From the NCBI GenBank assembly GCA_965230185.1, contig OZ245995.1, positions 5,580,001 through 5,644,000 on the forward strand: a DNA stretch of 64,000 bases, read 5' to 3'. A program made the position numbers and the translations under genes. A model generated the notes under the pieces. The model ran no database searches. It saw only the letters and a list, made by a program, of their open reading frames with translations, and had not been told where the DNA came from. The stretch comes from Motiliproteus sp965230185. GTDB taxonomy: Bacteria > Pseudomonadota > Gammaproteobacteria > Pseudomonadales > Balneatricaceae. Positions 53,122 to 61,941 of the stretch are shown in pieces. The stretch's first letter is position 1. Each line of letters starts with the position of its first letter.

Positions 53122-54237
53122 TCAGAGGCGAACCGACGCATAGCTCGGCTCCGCCTGAGCGGCTGCCAGCGCATCCGCCACCCGTGAGCGTAGCTCCTGC
53201 TGCCGCTTCTCTTCAGACAACACCTGAACGATGGCACCACGCTGACCCTCGGACCACATTCCGGTGCGCTCCTCCCGCGGTGACAGGCCGATATGCTTGC
53301 GGTAGCAGCGACTGAAATGGGGGGTGGACACAAATCCGCAGGCGGCGGAGATCTCGATGATCGACATGGTGGTCTGCTTCAGCAGCTGGCGGGCCCGGTC
53401 CAGCCGTAACTTCAGGTAGTAGCGCGAAGGGGTGCACTCCAGATACTTATGAAACAAGCGCTCCAGCTGTCGACGGGAAACACCGACAAAACTGGCCAGA
53501 TCATCCAGTTCGATGGGTTCTTCGATATTGGCTTCCATCAGCTCAACGATCTCCACCAGCTTCGGCTGGGCGGTACTGAGCAGATGACGCAGCGGTACCC
53601 GCTGCTGATCACTCTGATTGCGGACCCGATCACAGACGAACATGTCAGAGATGGCGCCGGTCAGCTCGTTACCGTGCTCCAGGGTCATCCGGTGCAGCAT
53701 CATATCCATCGGCGCGGCGCCACCGGAGCAGGTCAGCCGATTGCGATCGATGGTAAACAGCCGGCTGTTACAGTTCACCCTGGGAAAGGCTTCCTGCAGT
53801 GAGGCGATGCATTCCCAGTGAGCGCTGCAGTCATAGCCATCCAGCAGCCCGGCTTCAGCCAGCGCATAGGCCCCGGTGCAGATCCCACCCAGGGTAATAC
53901 CTTTGCGATCCAGCCCCTGCAACCAGACCAGTTCGTCACGGCCATAGCTGCGGGTAATGTTGACGCCACCGGCCACCAGTACCGTGTCAAACTGAAAATC
54001 ATCCGTGATTGCACCATCCGGCGTCACCCGGATGCCATCGCTGGCCCGTACCGGGCCCCCATCGACGCTCACCAGCTGCCAGCTGTACAGCTGCTGACCG
54101 GATAGCTGATTGGCCATACGCAACGGCTCGACGGCCGACGCCAGGGCGATCATGGTGAAGTTATCAAGCAGAAGAAATCCGATCCGGGTCGGAGTGACTG
54201 CAACCTGAGCCGGTTGCCGGGATACCGTAGCTGTCAT
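53122..54237 (-). CDS. gbdR: GbdR, AraC/GlxA-family activator of betaine catabolism
   Basis: 371 residues. N-terminal DJ-1/PfpI-like sensor (IGFLLLDNFTMIALASAVEP; GGICTGAYALAEAGLLDG, with the family Cys) and C-terminal AraC helix-turn-helix domain (LDDLASFVGVSRRQLERLFH; CGFVSTPHFSRCYRKHIGLS). In Pseudomonas GbdR responds to betaine and dimethylglycine and activates gbc, dgc and related genes. It lies at the head of the dgc block here, on the same strand, about 290 bp before the dipeptidase gene. High confidence from sequence and context. Confidence 0.94.
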   Translation of the reverse strand: MTATVSRQPAQVAVTPTRIGFLLLDNFTMIALASAVEPLRMANQLSGQQLYSWQLVSVDGGPVRASDGIRVTPDGAITDDFQFDTVLVAGGVNITRSYGRDELVWLQGLDRKGITLGGICTGAYALAEAGLLDGYDCSAHWECIASLQEAFPRVNCNSRLFTIDRNRLTCSGGAAPMDMMLHRMTLEHGNELTGAISDMFVCDRVRNQSDQQRVPLRHLLSTAQPKLVEIVELMEANIEEPIELDDLASFVGVSRRQLERLFHKYLECTPSRYYLKLRLDRARQLLKQTTMSIIEISAACGFVSTPHFSRCYRKHIGLSPREERTGMWSEGQRGAIVQVLSEEKRQQELRSRVADALAAAQAEPSYASVRL

Positions 54238-54627
54238 CGTTTAAGCCCTCTCTGGCAACAGGTTCTGCTGCATCTGGCAGCGACTTCTGTCAGTCGCCTT
54301 TTTATAGTTTTAATCGGGACCGCTTCGCCCGGGCACCGTCAGAACGACGCCCGAGGCTGTGAAACTGAGAGGATATTACTGTGGCAAAACCTGGAAATAT
54401 GGCCTGAAAGCGACTGGCACCATCGTGAATTGTCCAATTGCGACAGTAGTTGCCTGTGAGCGCTGCGTTGCGGAATTCAGTGGCAAAACTTATCAGGTTG
54501 TGCCTTTTGTGATGCGGAAGCTGCTGATATTTAAGGCGGTCCGGGTATTTCTGTATTGCAGCAGACAAAGCAGGTTACTGGCCAGGACCAGATGACAATG
54601 GCAGTAAAGCCGGCAGGCCAGAGTATT

Positions 54628-55038
54628 CCTGAATTACAGAATTCAGCTGATAGTTCAGATTGCGCCTGACCGGGCGCCTTCATCTCTCTGAAGCGGTTCA
54701 GAGAAACGGAAGCAAAAAGAACCCGCCCTGTGCCACCGGTCGGCGGTGGCAAAGGCGGACAGGTGCCGGCTGATAGTACTGTGCTGATTTGCATGAAATA
54801 GCAGAGTTGGTCACTGGCACGGACTCAATCTTCCCTTCTGTGCAGCCGAGCATTGCAGCTTGTAAATGGATCCGTGCGAGGACTGTTTGAGGCCGTAAAG
54901 CGGCCGAGTTCCGCAGCACCCATTTGCAAGCGAAATGCACAGGGAAGCTGGCGAAGCCAGCCAAACAGCAGGGGCGGCTTTGGATTGTTAAGGTCTTTGG
55001 GCGCCCAAAGACCTTAACTCGCCCTCAGGCGAAAAGCG
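54628..55038. repeat. Dispersed 0.5-kb intergenic repeat, doublet 3 left copy
   Basis: Starts CCTGAATTACAGAATTCAGC. The first hairpin is TCTCTGAAGCGGTTCAGAGA. An internal deletion joins GTGCCACCGG directly to TCGGCGGTGGC, removing the usual GCCTGCGG...CTTCAGCC part. It ends with the GTTAAGGTCTTTGGG terminal hairpin and GCCCTCAGGCGAAAAGCGG. The frames on either strand are repeat artefacts. The stretch 54238-54627 before it shows no gene I can support. Confidence 0.85.
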
Positions 55039-55071
55039 GACTATTGACGAATTCGACAGACCAGAATTTTT

Positions 55072-55330
55072 CCTGCATTACAAATCAGTTGATAGTTCAG
55101 GTTGCGCCCGGCCAGGCACCTTCATTTCTCTGAAGCGGTTCAGAGAAACGGAAGCAAAGAGAACCCGCCCTGTGCCACCGGCCTGCGGCCTCAGACAACC
55201 GCCCGCTTCAGCCCGCGGGGCTCGGCGATGGCAAAGGGGAATGAGTGCAGGCTGATAGTACGGTGTTACATTGCATGCAGGCAGGCATGCATAGCAGTGT
55301 TGGTTACTGGCACAGACTCAATCTTCACCC
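55072..55330. repeat. Dispersed 0.5-kb intergenic repeat, doublet 3 right copy (truncated)
   Basis: Direct-orientation copy 33 bp after the previous one, starting CCTGCATTACAAATCAGTTG. It carries the first hairpin (TCTCTGAAGCGGTTCAGAGA) and the GGGGCTCGGCGATGGC block but loses the second half after TGGCACAGACTCAATCTTCA, so the terminal hairpin is missing. DNA from 55331 to 55505 shows nothing I can name. Confidence 0.8.
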
Positions 55331-55505
55331 CCCTGAATTCCAACAGGCCACTGACAGCGCTCAGTTCAACGGTCAGTAATCCTCTGATCTACATGGCTAA
55401 TAAAAGGCCAGATAATAACCTTTCAAGTTATGCACTTTTTTTCATATTTTCTGTACATCCGACTAGTGCTACCGTGTGCAGCGAATTAAATGGAAAACCA
55501 TGCCC

Positions 55506-55535
55506 ATCAAATAGGAACTCGACTTCCTATTTGAT
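55506..55535. promoter_or_regulatory. Strong inverted repeat upstream of formate dehydrogenase operon
   Basis: ATCAAATAGGAA-CTCGAC-TTCCTATTTGAT: 12-bp perfect arms with a 6-base loop, 153 bp before fdsG. No T-run follows on either strand, so operator or structured leader is more likely than a terminator. A second hairpin near 55636-55655 (AGCCC...GGGCT with T6 on the minus strand) would stop leftward transcription. Confidence 0.5.
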
Positions 55536-55687
55536 CCACCCCTGGCGCTGAACGAATCATCCCGATTCACAGACTAACTCAGAGGCCCCTGCAAGGATTG
55601 CAATCCGGCAGGGTGCGGGTTTTCCCATAACAGAAAAAAGCCCGTTAAAAAGGGCTATACAATAAAGACAGAGACAGGTGAATCCAG

Positions 55688-56200
55688 ATGAGCGGGACCC
55701 CGGAAACGGATCGCTCGGCGACTGCTACCGTTGAACAAACGGTCAGTGGTATCGTCGACCAGCTGAAAGACAAGCCCGGCGCACTGCTGCCGATACTGCA
55801 TGCCATCCAGGACGAACTGAGTTATGTCCCGGCCAGCGCGGTGCCGATCATCGCTGACGGCCTGCGGCAGACCAGCGCCGAAATCCACGGTGTAATAAGC
55901 TTCTACCACGAATTCCGTACCACACCACCGGGCCGTAAGACGCTGCAGATCTGCCGTGCCGAGGCCTGTCAGGCCCGTGGCGTCCGGGAACTGGAACAGC
56001 ATGCCCGGAAAAAGCTGGGCATCGGCTACCACCAGACCACCGCCGACAAAGAGTTCAGCCTGGAAGCGGTCTACTGCCTCGGCAACTGCGCCTGTGGCCC
56101 CTCTGTCCGTGTTGATGACGAGATTATCGGCCGTGTCGATGCTCAGCGCTTCGATGAGCTGATCGATGAGCTGTCCACCCTGCCGCTGGAGGTGAAGTGA
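55688..56200 (+). CDS. fdsG: NAD-dependent formate dehydrogenase, gamma subunit
   Basis: 170 residues of the NuoE/thioredoxin-like 2Fe-2S class. The cluster Cys are in CRAEACQARG and CLGNCACGPSV. It accepts electrons within the soluble molybdenum formate dehydrogenase FdsGBAD. Start at the ATG at 55688 (MSGTPETDRS). It overlaps fdsB by 1 bp (TGATG). First gene of the fds operon. Confidence 0.93.
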   Translation: MSGTPETDRSATATVEQTVSGIVDQLKDKPGALLPILHAIQDELSYVPASAVPIIADGLRQTSAEIHGVISFYHEFRTTPPGRKTLQICRAEACQARGVRELEQHARKKLGIGYHQTTADKEFSLEAVYCLGNCACGPSVRVDDEIIGRVDAQRFDELIDELSTLPLEVK

Positions 56201-57771
56201 TGAGTGTTAAGGTCTTTATCCCCCGCGACACCACGGCACTGGCGCTGGGCGCAGAAAAAGTAGTCGCCCGACTGACTGCAGACGCGGAACAGCGCGGCGA
56301 GACGGTCGAAATCGTCCGTAATGGCTCCCGGGGAATGTGCTGGCTGGAGCCACTGCTCGAGGTGGAAACCGCTCAGGGTCGCATCGCTTACGGTCCGGTC
56401 AGCGCCGCCGACGTGCCGGCGCTGCTGGAAAGCGGCCTGCTCAGCGGTAGCCAGGATCACCCGCTGTGCCAGGGACTGACCGAAGAGATCCCTTACCTGA
56501 AAAATCAGCAGCGGCTGACCTTCGCCCGTGCCGGCATCACCGATCCGCTGTCGCTGGATGACTACCGGGCTCACGGCGGCTTTAAGGGGCTGGAAAACGC
56601 CCTCCGAGCGGACAGCCAGAGCATCGTCGATGCGGTGAAAGAGTCCGGCCTGCGGGGCCGCGGCGGTGCCGCCTTCCCGGCCGGTATCAAGTGGCAGACC
56701 GTACTGGATGCATCGGCCACCGACAAGAGCCAGCAGAAGTATATCGTCTGTAACGCCGACGAAGGCGACTCCGGCACTTTCGCCGATCGCATGGTGATGG
56801 AAGCCGACCCCTATATGCTGATCGAAGGCATGACCATCGCCGGTCTCGCCGTCGGCGCCACCCAGGGTTATATCTACCTGCGTTCCGAATACCCGGTGGC
56901 CCATCAGATTCTCAACGAGGCCATTGCAAGCGCCCGCGCCGCCGGTTATCTGGGTGACAACCTGCAGGGCAGCGGCAAAGCCTTCGAACTGGAAGTCCGT
57001 CTCGGCGCCGGCGCCTATATCTGCGGCGAGGAAACCTCACTGCTGGAAAGCCTGGAAGGCAAACGAGGTCTGGTCCGTGCCAAGCCGCCACTGCCGGCTA
57101 TCGTCGGTCTGTTTGGTCAGCCCACCGTGGTTAACAACGTACTCACCTTTGCCGCCGTGCCCTACATCCTCGCCGAAGGTGCCGAGGCCTACGCCGATTA
57201 CGGCATGGGACGCTCCCGCGGTACCCTGCCGTTCCAGCTGGCCGGCAATATCGAGCGCGGGGGTCTGGTGGAACTGGCGTTCGGTCCCAGCCTGCGCAGC
57301 CTGATGGAAGATTTCGGCAACGGGACCGCCAGCGGCCGGCCGATGCGAGCCGTCCAGGTGGGTGGCCCGCTGGGCGCCTATCTGCCTGAATCACAATGGG
57401 ATACGCCGCTGGATTACGAAGCCTTCGCCGAAGTGGGCGCGGTACTCGGTCACGGCGGTGTGGTGGTGTTCGACGACAGCGTCGACATGGCACAGCAGGC
57501 CCGCTTCGCCATGGAATTCTGTGTCGAAGAATCCTGCGGTAAGTGCACCCCCTGCCGGATCGGTTCCACCCGCGGTGTGGAGGTGATCGACCGCATCATC
57601 GGCAATGAAAATCGCGATGCCAGCTTCGAACTGCTGGACGATCTCTGCGAAACCATGGAGGACGGTTCACTGTGTGCCATGGGCGGTATGACCCCCAATC
57701 CGGTCCGCAGCGCCGTTAAATATTTCGCCGACGATTTCAACGGCTCAGACACTGGCAGCCGGGGAGAGTAA
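56200..57771 (+). CDS. fdsB: NAD-dependent formate dehydrogenase, beta subunit
   Basis: 523 residues from the ATG at 56200 that overlaps the fdsG stop; a GTG at 56197 adds one residue. NuoF-like NADH/FMN domain: GLRGRGGAAFPAGIKW, VCNADEGDSGTFADR, GAYICGEETSLLESLEGKRG, then the 4Fe-4S motif ESCGKCTPCRIGSTRG. The N-terminal about 110 residues are a thioredoxin-like extension typical of FdsB. It transfers electrons from formate to NAD+. Confidence 0.95.
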   Translation: MSVKVFIPRDTTALALGAEKVVARLTADAEQRGETVEIVRNGSRGMCWLEPLLEVETAQGRIAYGPVSAADVPALLESGLLSGSQDHPLCQGLTEEIPYLKNQQRLTFARAGITDPLSLDDYRAHGGFKGLENALRADSQSIVDAVKESGLRGRGGAAFPAGIKWQTVLDASATDKSQQKYIVCNADEGDSGTFADRMVMEADPYMLIEGMTIAGLAVGATQGYIYLRSEYPVAHQILNEAIASARAAGYLGDNLQGSGKAFELEVRLGAGAYICGEETSLLESLEGKRGLVRAKPPLPAIVGLFGQPTVVNNVLTFAAVPYILAEGAEAYADYGMGRSRGTLPFQLAGNIERGGLVELAFGPSLRSLMEDFGNGTASGRPMRAVQVGGPLGAYLPESQWDTPLDYEAFAEVGAVLGHGGVVVFDDSVDMAQQARFAMEFCVEESCGKCTPCRIGSTRGVEVIDRIIGNENRDASFELLDDLCETMEDGSLCAMGGMTPNPVRSAVKYFADDFNGSDTGSRGE

Positions 57772-57773
57772 CC

Positions 57774-60671
57774 ATGCTTCAACATTTTGATCCCAACGCA
57801 GAGCCGTCTTTCGATTTCGATAAGGATTACGGCACCCTTCCCTCCGTTTCAGATCAGCAGGTCACCCTGGAGATCGACGGTGTCGAAGTCACCGTACCTG
57901 AAGGCACTTCGGTACTGCGCGCCGCAGCTCTGGCGGATATCAACATCCCCAAGCTCTGCGCCAGCGACAATCTGGAAGCCTTCGGCTCCTGCCGCCTCTG
58001 TGCAGTACAGGTCGAAGGCCGTCGCGGTTATCCGGCCTCCTGCACCACCCCTGCCGAACAGGGGATGAAGGTCACCACCCAGAATGAGAAACTGGGTAAA
58101 CTGCGCCGCAACGTGATGGAACTGTATATCTCCGATCACCCGCTGGACTGTCTGACCTGCCCCAGCAACGGCGACTGTGAACTGCAGGACATGGCCGGCG
58201 CCGTAGGCCTGCGTGAAGTCCGCTACGGCTTCGACGGCAATAATCATCTGGATGCCGAAAAGGACCATTCCAACCCCTACTTCAGCTTCGATCCGGCCAA
58301 GTGTATCGTCTGCTCCCGCTGCGTGCGGGCCTGTGAAGAAGTACAGGGCACCTTCGCCCTCACCATCCAGGGTCGCGGCTTCGATTCCACTGTCAGCCCC
58401 GGTCAGAACCAGCCCTTCCTGGAGTCCGACTGCGTCTCCTGCGGCGCCTGTGTACAGAGCTGTCCCACCTCGACGCTGATGGAAAAAAGCGTCATTGAAC
58501 AGGGACAGCCGGACCGCAGCATTGTCACCACCTGCGCCTATTGCGGCGTCGGTTGCTCCTTTAAGGCAGAGATGAAAGGGGACCAGGTGGTACGCATGGT
58601 GCCCTACAAGGGCGGTGATGCTAACCACGGCCACTCCTGCGTCAAGGGACGTTTTGCTTTTGGCTATGCCACCCACCAGGACCGGCTCAAAGAGCCGATG
58701 ATCCGCGACAGCATCGACCAGCCCTGGCGTGCCGTCAGCTGGCAGGAAGCGATTCAGTTTGCCGCTGATAAGCTGAAAGGTATCCAGGCCCGGTACGGTC
58801 GCGAGAGTGTTGGTGGTATCACCTCATCTCGCTGTACCAATGAAGAAACCTATCTGGTCCAGAAGCTGATTCGCGCCGGTTTCGGTAACAACAACACCGA
58901 CACCTGCGCCCGGGTCTGCCACTCTCCCACCGGATACGGACTGAAAACCACCATCGGTGAGTCCGCCGGTACCCAGACCTTTGACTCGGTAATGCACGCC
59001 GATGTGATTATGGTGATCGGTGCCAACCCCACCGATGCCCACCCGGTGTTCGGTTCCCTGGCCCGTCGCCGCCTGCGGCAGGGCGCCAGACTGATCGTTG
59101 CCGACCCGCGCCATATCGATCTGCTGAAAACACCGCACATGGGTGAATCTCACCACCTGCCGGTGATGCCGGGTAGCAACGTGGCATTGATCAACGCCAT
59201 GTCCCACGTCATTGTCACCGAGGGCCTGGAGGACAAAGCCTTTATCGAAAGCCGCTGTGAGCCGGAGGCCTACCAGCAATGGCGGGAATTTGTCAGTGAA
59301 GAACGCAACTCTCCGGAAGCCATGGAGAGCGTCACAGGTGTAGCTCCTGACAAGATCCGTGAAGCGGCCCGTCTCTATGCCTCGGTGCCTAATGCCGCTA
59401 TCTACTACGGCCTCGGCGTTACCGAGCACAGCCAGGGCTCTACCGCTGTAATGGGTATCGCCAACCTGGCGATGGCCACCGGCAATATCGGCCGTGAAGG
59501 GGTCGGCGTCAATCCGCTGCGGGGACAGAATAACGTGCAGGGCTCCTGTGATATGGGCTCCTTCCCACAAGACCTGCCCGGTTATCAGCATATCTCCGAT
59601 CCCAATGTCCGTGCGCCGTTCGAGAAAGCCTGGGGGGTTGAGATCGACGACGAGCCCGGGCTTCGCATCCCCAATATGTTCGATGCGGCCATCGAGGGCA
59701 CCTTTAAGGGGCTCTATGTGCAGGGGGAAGACATCGTTCAGTCCGATCCTAACACTCAGCATGTACAGTCAGCCCTGAGTTCGCTGGAGTGCCTGGTGGT
59801 ACAGGATATTTTCCTCAACGAAACAGCCAAGTACGCTCATGTATTGCTGCCCGGTTCCAGCTTCCTGGAGAAGAACGGTACCTTCACCAACGGTGAGCGC
59901 CGTATCAATATGGTGCGCAGGGTGATGAAGCCACTGGCGGGTAAAGAGGACTGGGAGATCACTCAGGATCTCTCCAACGCCCTGGGATATCCGATGAACT
60001 ACAGCCATCCTTCTGAGATCATGGACGAGATCGCAACCCTGACGCCGACCTTCACCGGCGTCAGTTTCGACAAGCTGGATCGGCTGGGCAGCATTCAGTG
60101 GCCCTGTAACGATGAGAATCCCGAAGGCATGCCGATCATGCACGTGGAAGACTTCCCTATCGGTAAAGGCCATTTCGCCATTACCGAGTTTATCGCTACC
60201 GAGGAACGGGCCAACCGCCGCTTCCCGCTGCTGCTGACCACTGGCCGGATTCTCAGCCAGTACAACGTCGGCGCCCAGACCCGGCGGACCGAGAACCAGG
60301 TCTGGCACGACGAGGACGTACTGGAGATTCATCCCCACGACGCCGAAGAACGCGGTATCAGCGAAGGCGACTGGCTGGGTATCACCAGCCGCGCCGGCGA
60401 TACGGTGATGCGGGCGGTGATCAGCGATCGCATGCAGCCAGGTGTGGTGTATACCACCTTCCACCACCCGGGTAGCGGCGCCAACGTGATCACCACCGAC
60501 AACTCTGACTGGGCCACCAACTGTCCTGAATACAAGGTGACGGCGGTGCAGGTGGAGAAAGTCAGTCAGCCCTCCAGCTGGCAGCAGCGGCACCAGGCCT
60601 TCGATAAGCAGCAGCAGGATCTGCTCAGTCAGGGTCGGCAGTCTGCCCGCAAGCAGGCGGAGCAGGCCTGA
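57774..60671 (+). CDS. fdsA: NAD-dependent formate dehydrogenase, molybdenum alpha subunit
   Basis: 965 residues. Order: N-terminal 2Fe-2S ferredoxin domain (CASDNLEAFGSCRLCAVQVE), a His-Cys cluster (DHPLDCLTCPSNGDC), two 4Fe-4S clusters (CIVCSRCVRACEEV; CVSCGACVQSCP), then the bis-MGD catalytic unit starting CAYCGVGCSF. The active-site residue is Cys 382 in RVCHSPTGYGL, so it is a Cys-type, not selenium-type, enzyme. It oxidises formate to CO2 with NAD+ in the cytoplasm. Second in size to none in the window; overlaps fdhD by 1 bp. Confidence 0.96.
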   Translation: MLQHFDPNAEPSFDFDKDYGTLPSVSDQQVTLEIDGVEVTVPEGTSVLRAAALADINIPKLCASDNLEAFGSCRLCAVQVEGRRGYPASCTTPAEQGMKVTTQNEKLGKLRRNVMELYISDHPLDCLTCPSNGDCELQDMAGAVGLREVRYGFDGNNHLDAEKDHSNPYFSFDPAKCIVCSRCVRACEEVQGTFALTIQGRGFDSTVSPGQNQPFLESDCVSCGACVQSCPTSTLMEKSVIEQGQPDRSIVTTCAYCGVGCSFKAEMKGDQVVRMVPYKGGDANHGHSCVKGRFAFGYATHQDRLKEPMIRDSIDQPWRAVSWQEAIQFAADKLKGIQARYGRESVGGITSSRCTNEETYLVQKLIRAGFGNNNTDTCARVCHSPTGYGLKTTIGESAGTQTFDSVMHADVIMVIGANPTDAHPVFGSLARRRLRQGARLIVADPRHIDLLKTPHMGESHHLPVMPGSNVALINAMSHVIVTEGLEDKAFIESRCEPEAYQQWREFVSEERNSPEAMESVTGVAPDKIREAARLYASVPNAAIYYGLGVTEHSQGSTAVMGIANLAMATGNIGREGVGVNPLRGQNNVQGSCDMGSFPQDLPGYQHISDPNVRAPFEKAWGVEIDDEPGLRIPNMFDAAIEGTFKGLYVQGEDIVQSDPNTQHVQSALSSLECLVVQDIFLNETAKYAHVLLPGSSFLEKNGTFTNGERRINMVRRVMKPLAGKEDWEITQDLSNALGYPMNYSHPSEIMDEIATLTPTFTGVSFDKLDRLGSIQWPCNDENPEGMPIMHVEDFPIGKGHFAITEFIATEERANRRFPLLLTTGRILSQYNVGAQTRRTENQVWHDEDVLEIHPHDAEERGISEGDWLGITSRAGDTVMRAVISDRMQPGVVYTTFHHPGSGANVITTDNSDWATNCPEYKVTAVQVEKVSQPSSWQQRHQAFDKQQQDLLSQGRQSARKQAEQA

Positions 60672-61507
60672 TGACGGCAGCCCCGGAGAAAAAGCCGCTG
60701 CCGGAGCAGCCTGAAGCCTGCCGCACGGTCCGCGTCGACCGCTGGCAGGCCGGACAGGCCGAGTCGCAGCGCCGTCCGGACCAGGTGGCGGAGGAGTGCC
60801 CCGTCGCCCTGGTCTACAACGGCATCTCTCATGTGGTGATGATGGCCAGCCCCCGGGACCTGGAGGAATTCTCGCTGGGGTTCAGCCTCAGCGAAGGTAT
60901 TATCGAAAGCCCCACCGAGCTCTACGACGTTACGGTTGAGCGCCACCCCCGGGGTTATGAACTGCAGATCAGTATCAGCACCGCGCGGATGGCTGCGCTG
61001 AAACAACGGCGTCGCAACCTGGCCGGTCGCACCGGCTGCGGTCTCTGCGGCGCCGAATCACTGCAACAGGCGATCCGGCCCTGTCGCAAGGTCGGTCCGA
61101 CAGCGCTACCCTCCGCGGCAGCGTTGCAGCGGGCGATCACCGAACTGACTGACTGGCAGCCGATGCAGACACTGACCGGTGCCTTTCACGGTGCCGGCTG
61201 GTGCAGTGCCGACGGCCAGATTCAGCAGTTACGGGAAGATGTCGGCCGCCATAACGCGCTCGATAAGCTGATCGGCAGTCTCTGCGGTAAGAACGAACTG
61301 CCATCACTCAGTGACGGTTTCGCACTGGTCTCCAGTCGCGCCAGTTACGAGATGGTGCAGAAATCCACCAGCGTCGGTATTACGACCCTGGTGGCGGTCT
61401 CGGCGCCGACCTCACTGGCCATTGAGCTGGCAGAAGAAGCCGGGCTCAACCTGGTGGGCTTTGCCCGCGAAGGACGCCACGTGATCTATACCGGCGGGAA
61501 CCACTGA
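60671..61507 (+). CDS. fdhD: Formate dehydrogenase sulfurtransferase
   Basis: 278 residues. FdhD moves sulfur from IscS to the molybdenum cofactor before insertion in formate dehydrogenase. The CxxC motif is Cys 123 and Cys 126 in GCGLCGAES. Other markers: EECPVALVYNGISHVVMMAS, EDVGRHNALDKLIG, SRASYEMVQKSTSVGITTLV. ATG overlaps the fdsA stop (TGATG), so it is part of the fds operon. Needed for activity of FdsA. Confidence 0.95.
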   Translation: MTAAPEKKPLPEQPEACRTVRVDRWQAGQAESQRRPDQVAEECPVALVYNGISHVVMMASPRDLEEFSLGFSLSEGIIESPTELYDVTVERHPRGYELQISISTARMAALKQRRRNLAGRTGCGLCGAESLQQAIRPCRKVGPTALPSAAALQRAITELTDWQPMQTLTGAFHGAGWCSADGQIQQLREDVGRHNALDKLIGSLCGKNELPSLSDGFALVSSRASYEMVQKSTSVGITTLVAVSAPTSLAIELAEEAGLNLVGFAREGRHVIYTGGNH

Positions 61508-61589
61508 ATTCACCGCTGACACTACAGAATTCTGCACCGGACGGAGAAAACCGTCACGGCGCCAAAGACATACAGGAGAGTCTGATCTT

Positions 61590-61817
61590 ATGATCCAGTC
61601 ACAGCCTGAGCATCTGATTAAGATGGTCAACCAGATCGCCGCCAATAATCTGCATCATGGCGATATCGACGAAGCTGCGGGAATGGTCTGCGGCCATCTG
61701 CAGAAGTTCTGGGCCCGGCCCATGAAACAGCAAATTATCGGCTACCTGCAGGAGGGTGGACCCGACCTGTCCGACACCGCACGACGTGCGGTGGAAATGC
61801 TGGCGAATCGGGCCTGA
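61590..61817 (+). CDS. fdsD: Formate dehydrogenase, delta subunit
   Basis: 75 residues, no cofactor motif. FdsD members share a HLIKMVNQIAANN start and an end with HLQKFWARPMKQQIIGYLQE, both present. It is thought to help stabilise the complex or insert the cofactor. Begins 82 bp after fdhD with GGAGAG upstream, the last fds gene. The 125 bp beyond carry no clear terminator. Confidence 0.93.
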   Translation: MIQSQPEHLIKMVNQIAANNLHHGDIDEAAGMVCGHLQKFWARPMKQQIIGYLQEGGPDLSDTARRAVEMLANRA

Positions 61818-61941
61818 TCGACTGCCCCAGGTTTCGGCAGTGGCTCAGCTTACCGCTCATCGGAAAGTTGAGTCACCGCGGAAACGGCTGGCGAGCATGC
61901 TCCGGACCAGCCGGCAGAAGCTGCCAGAGCGGTTCCGAAGT

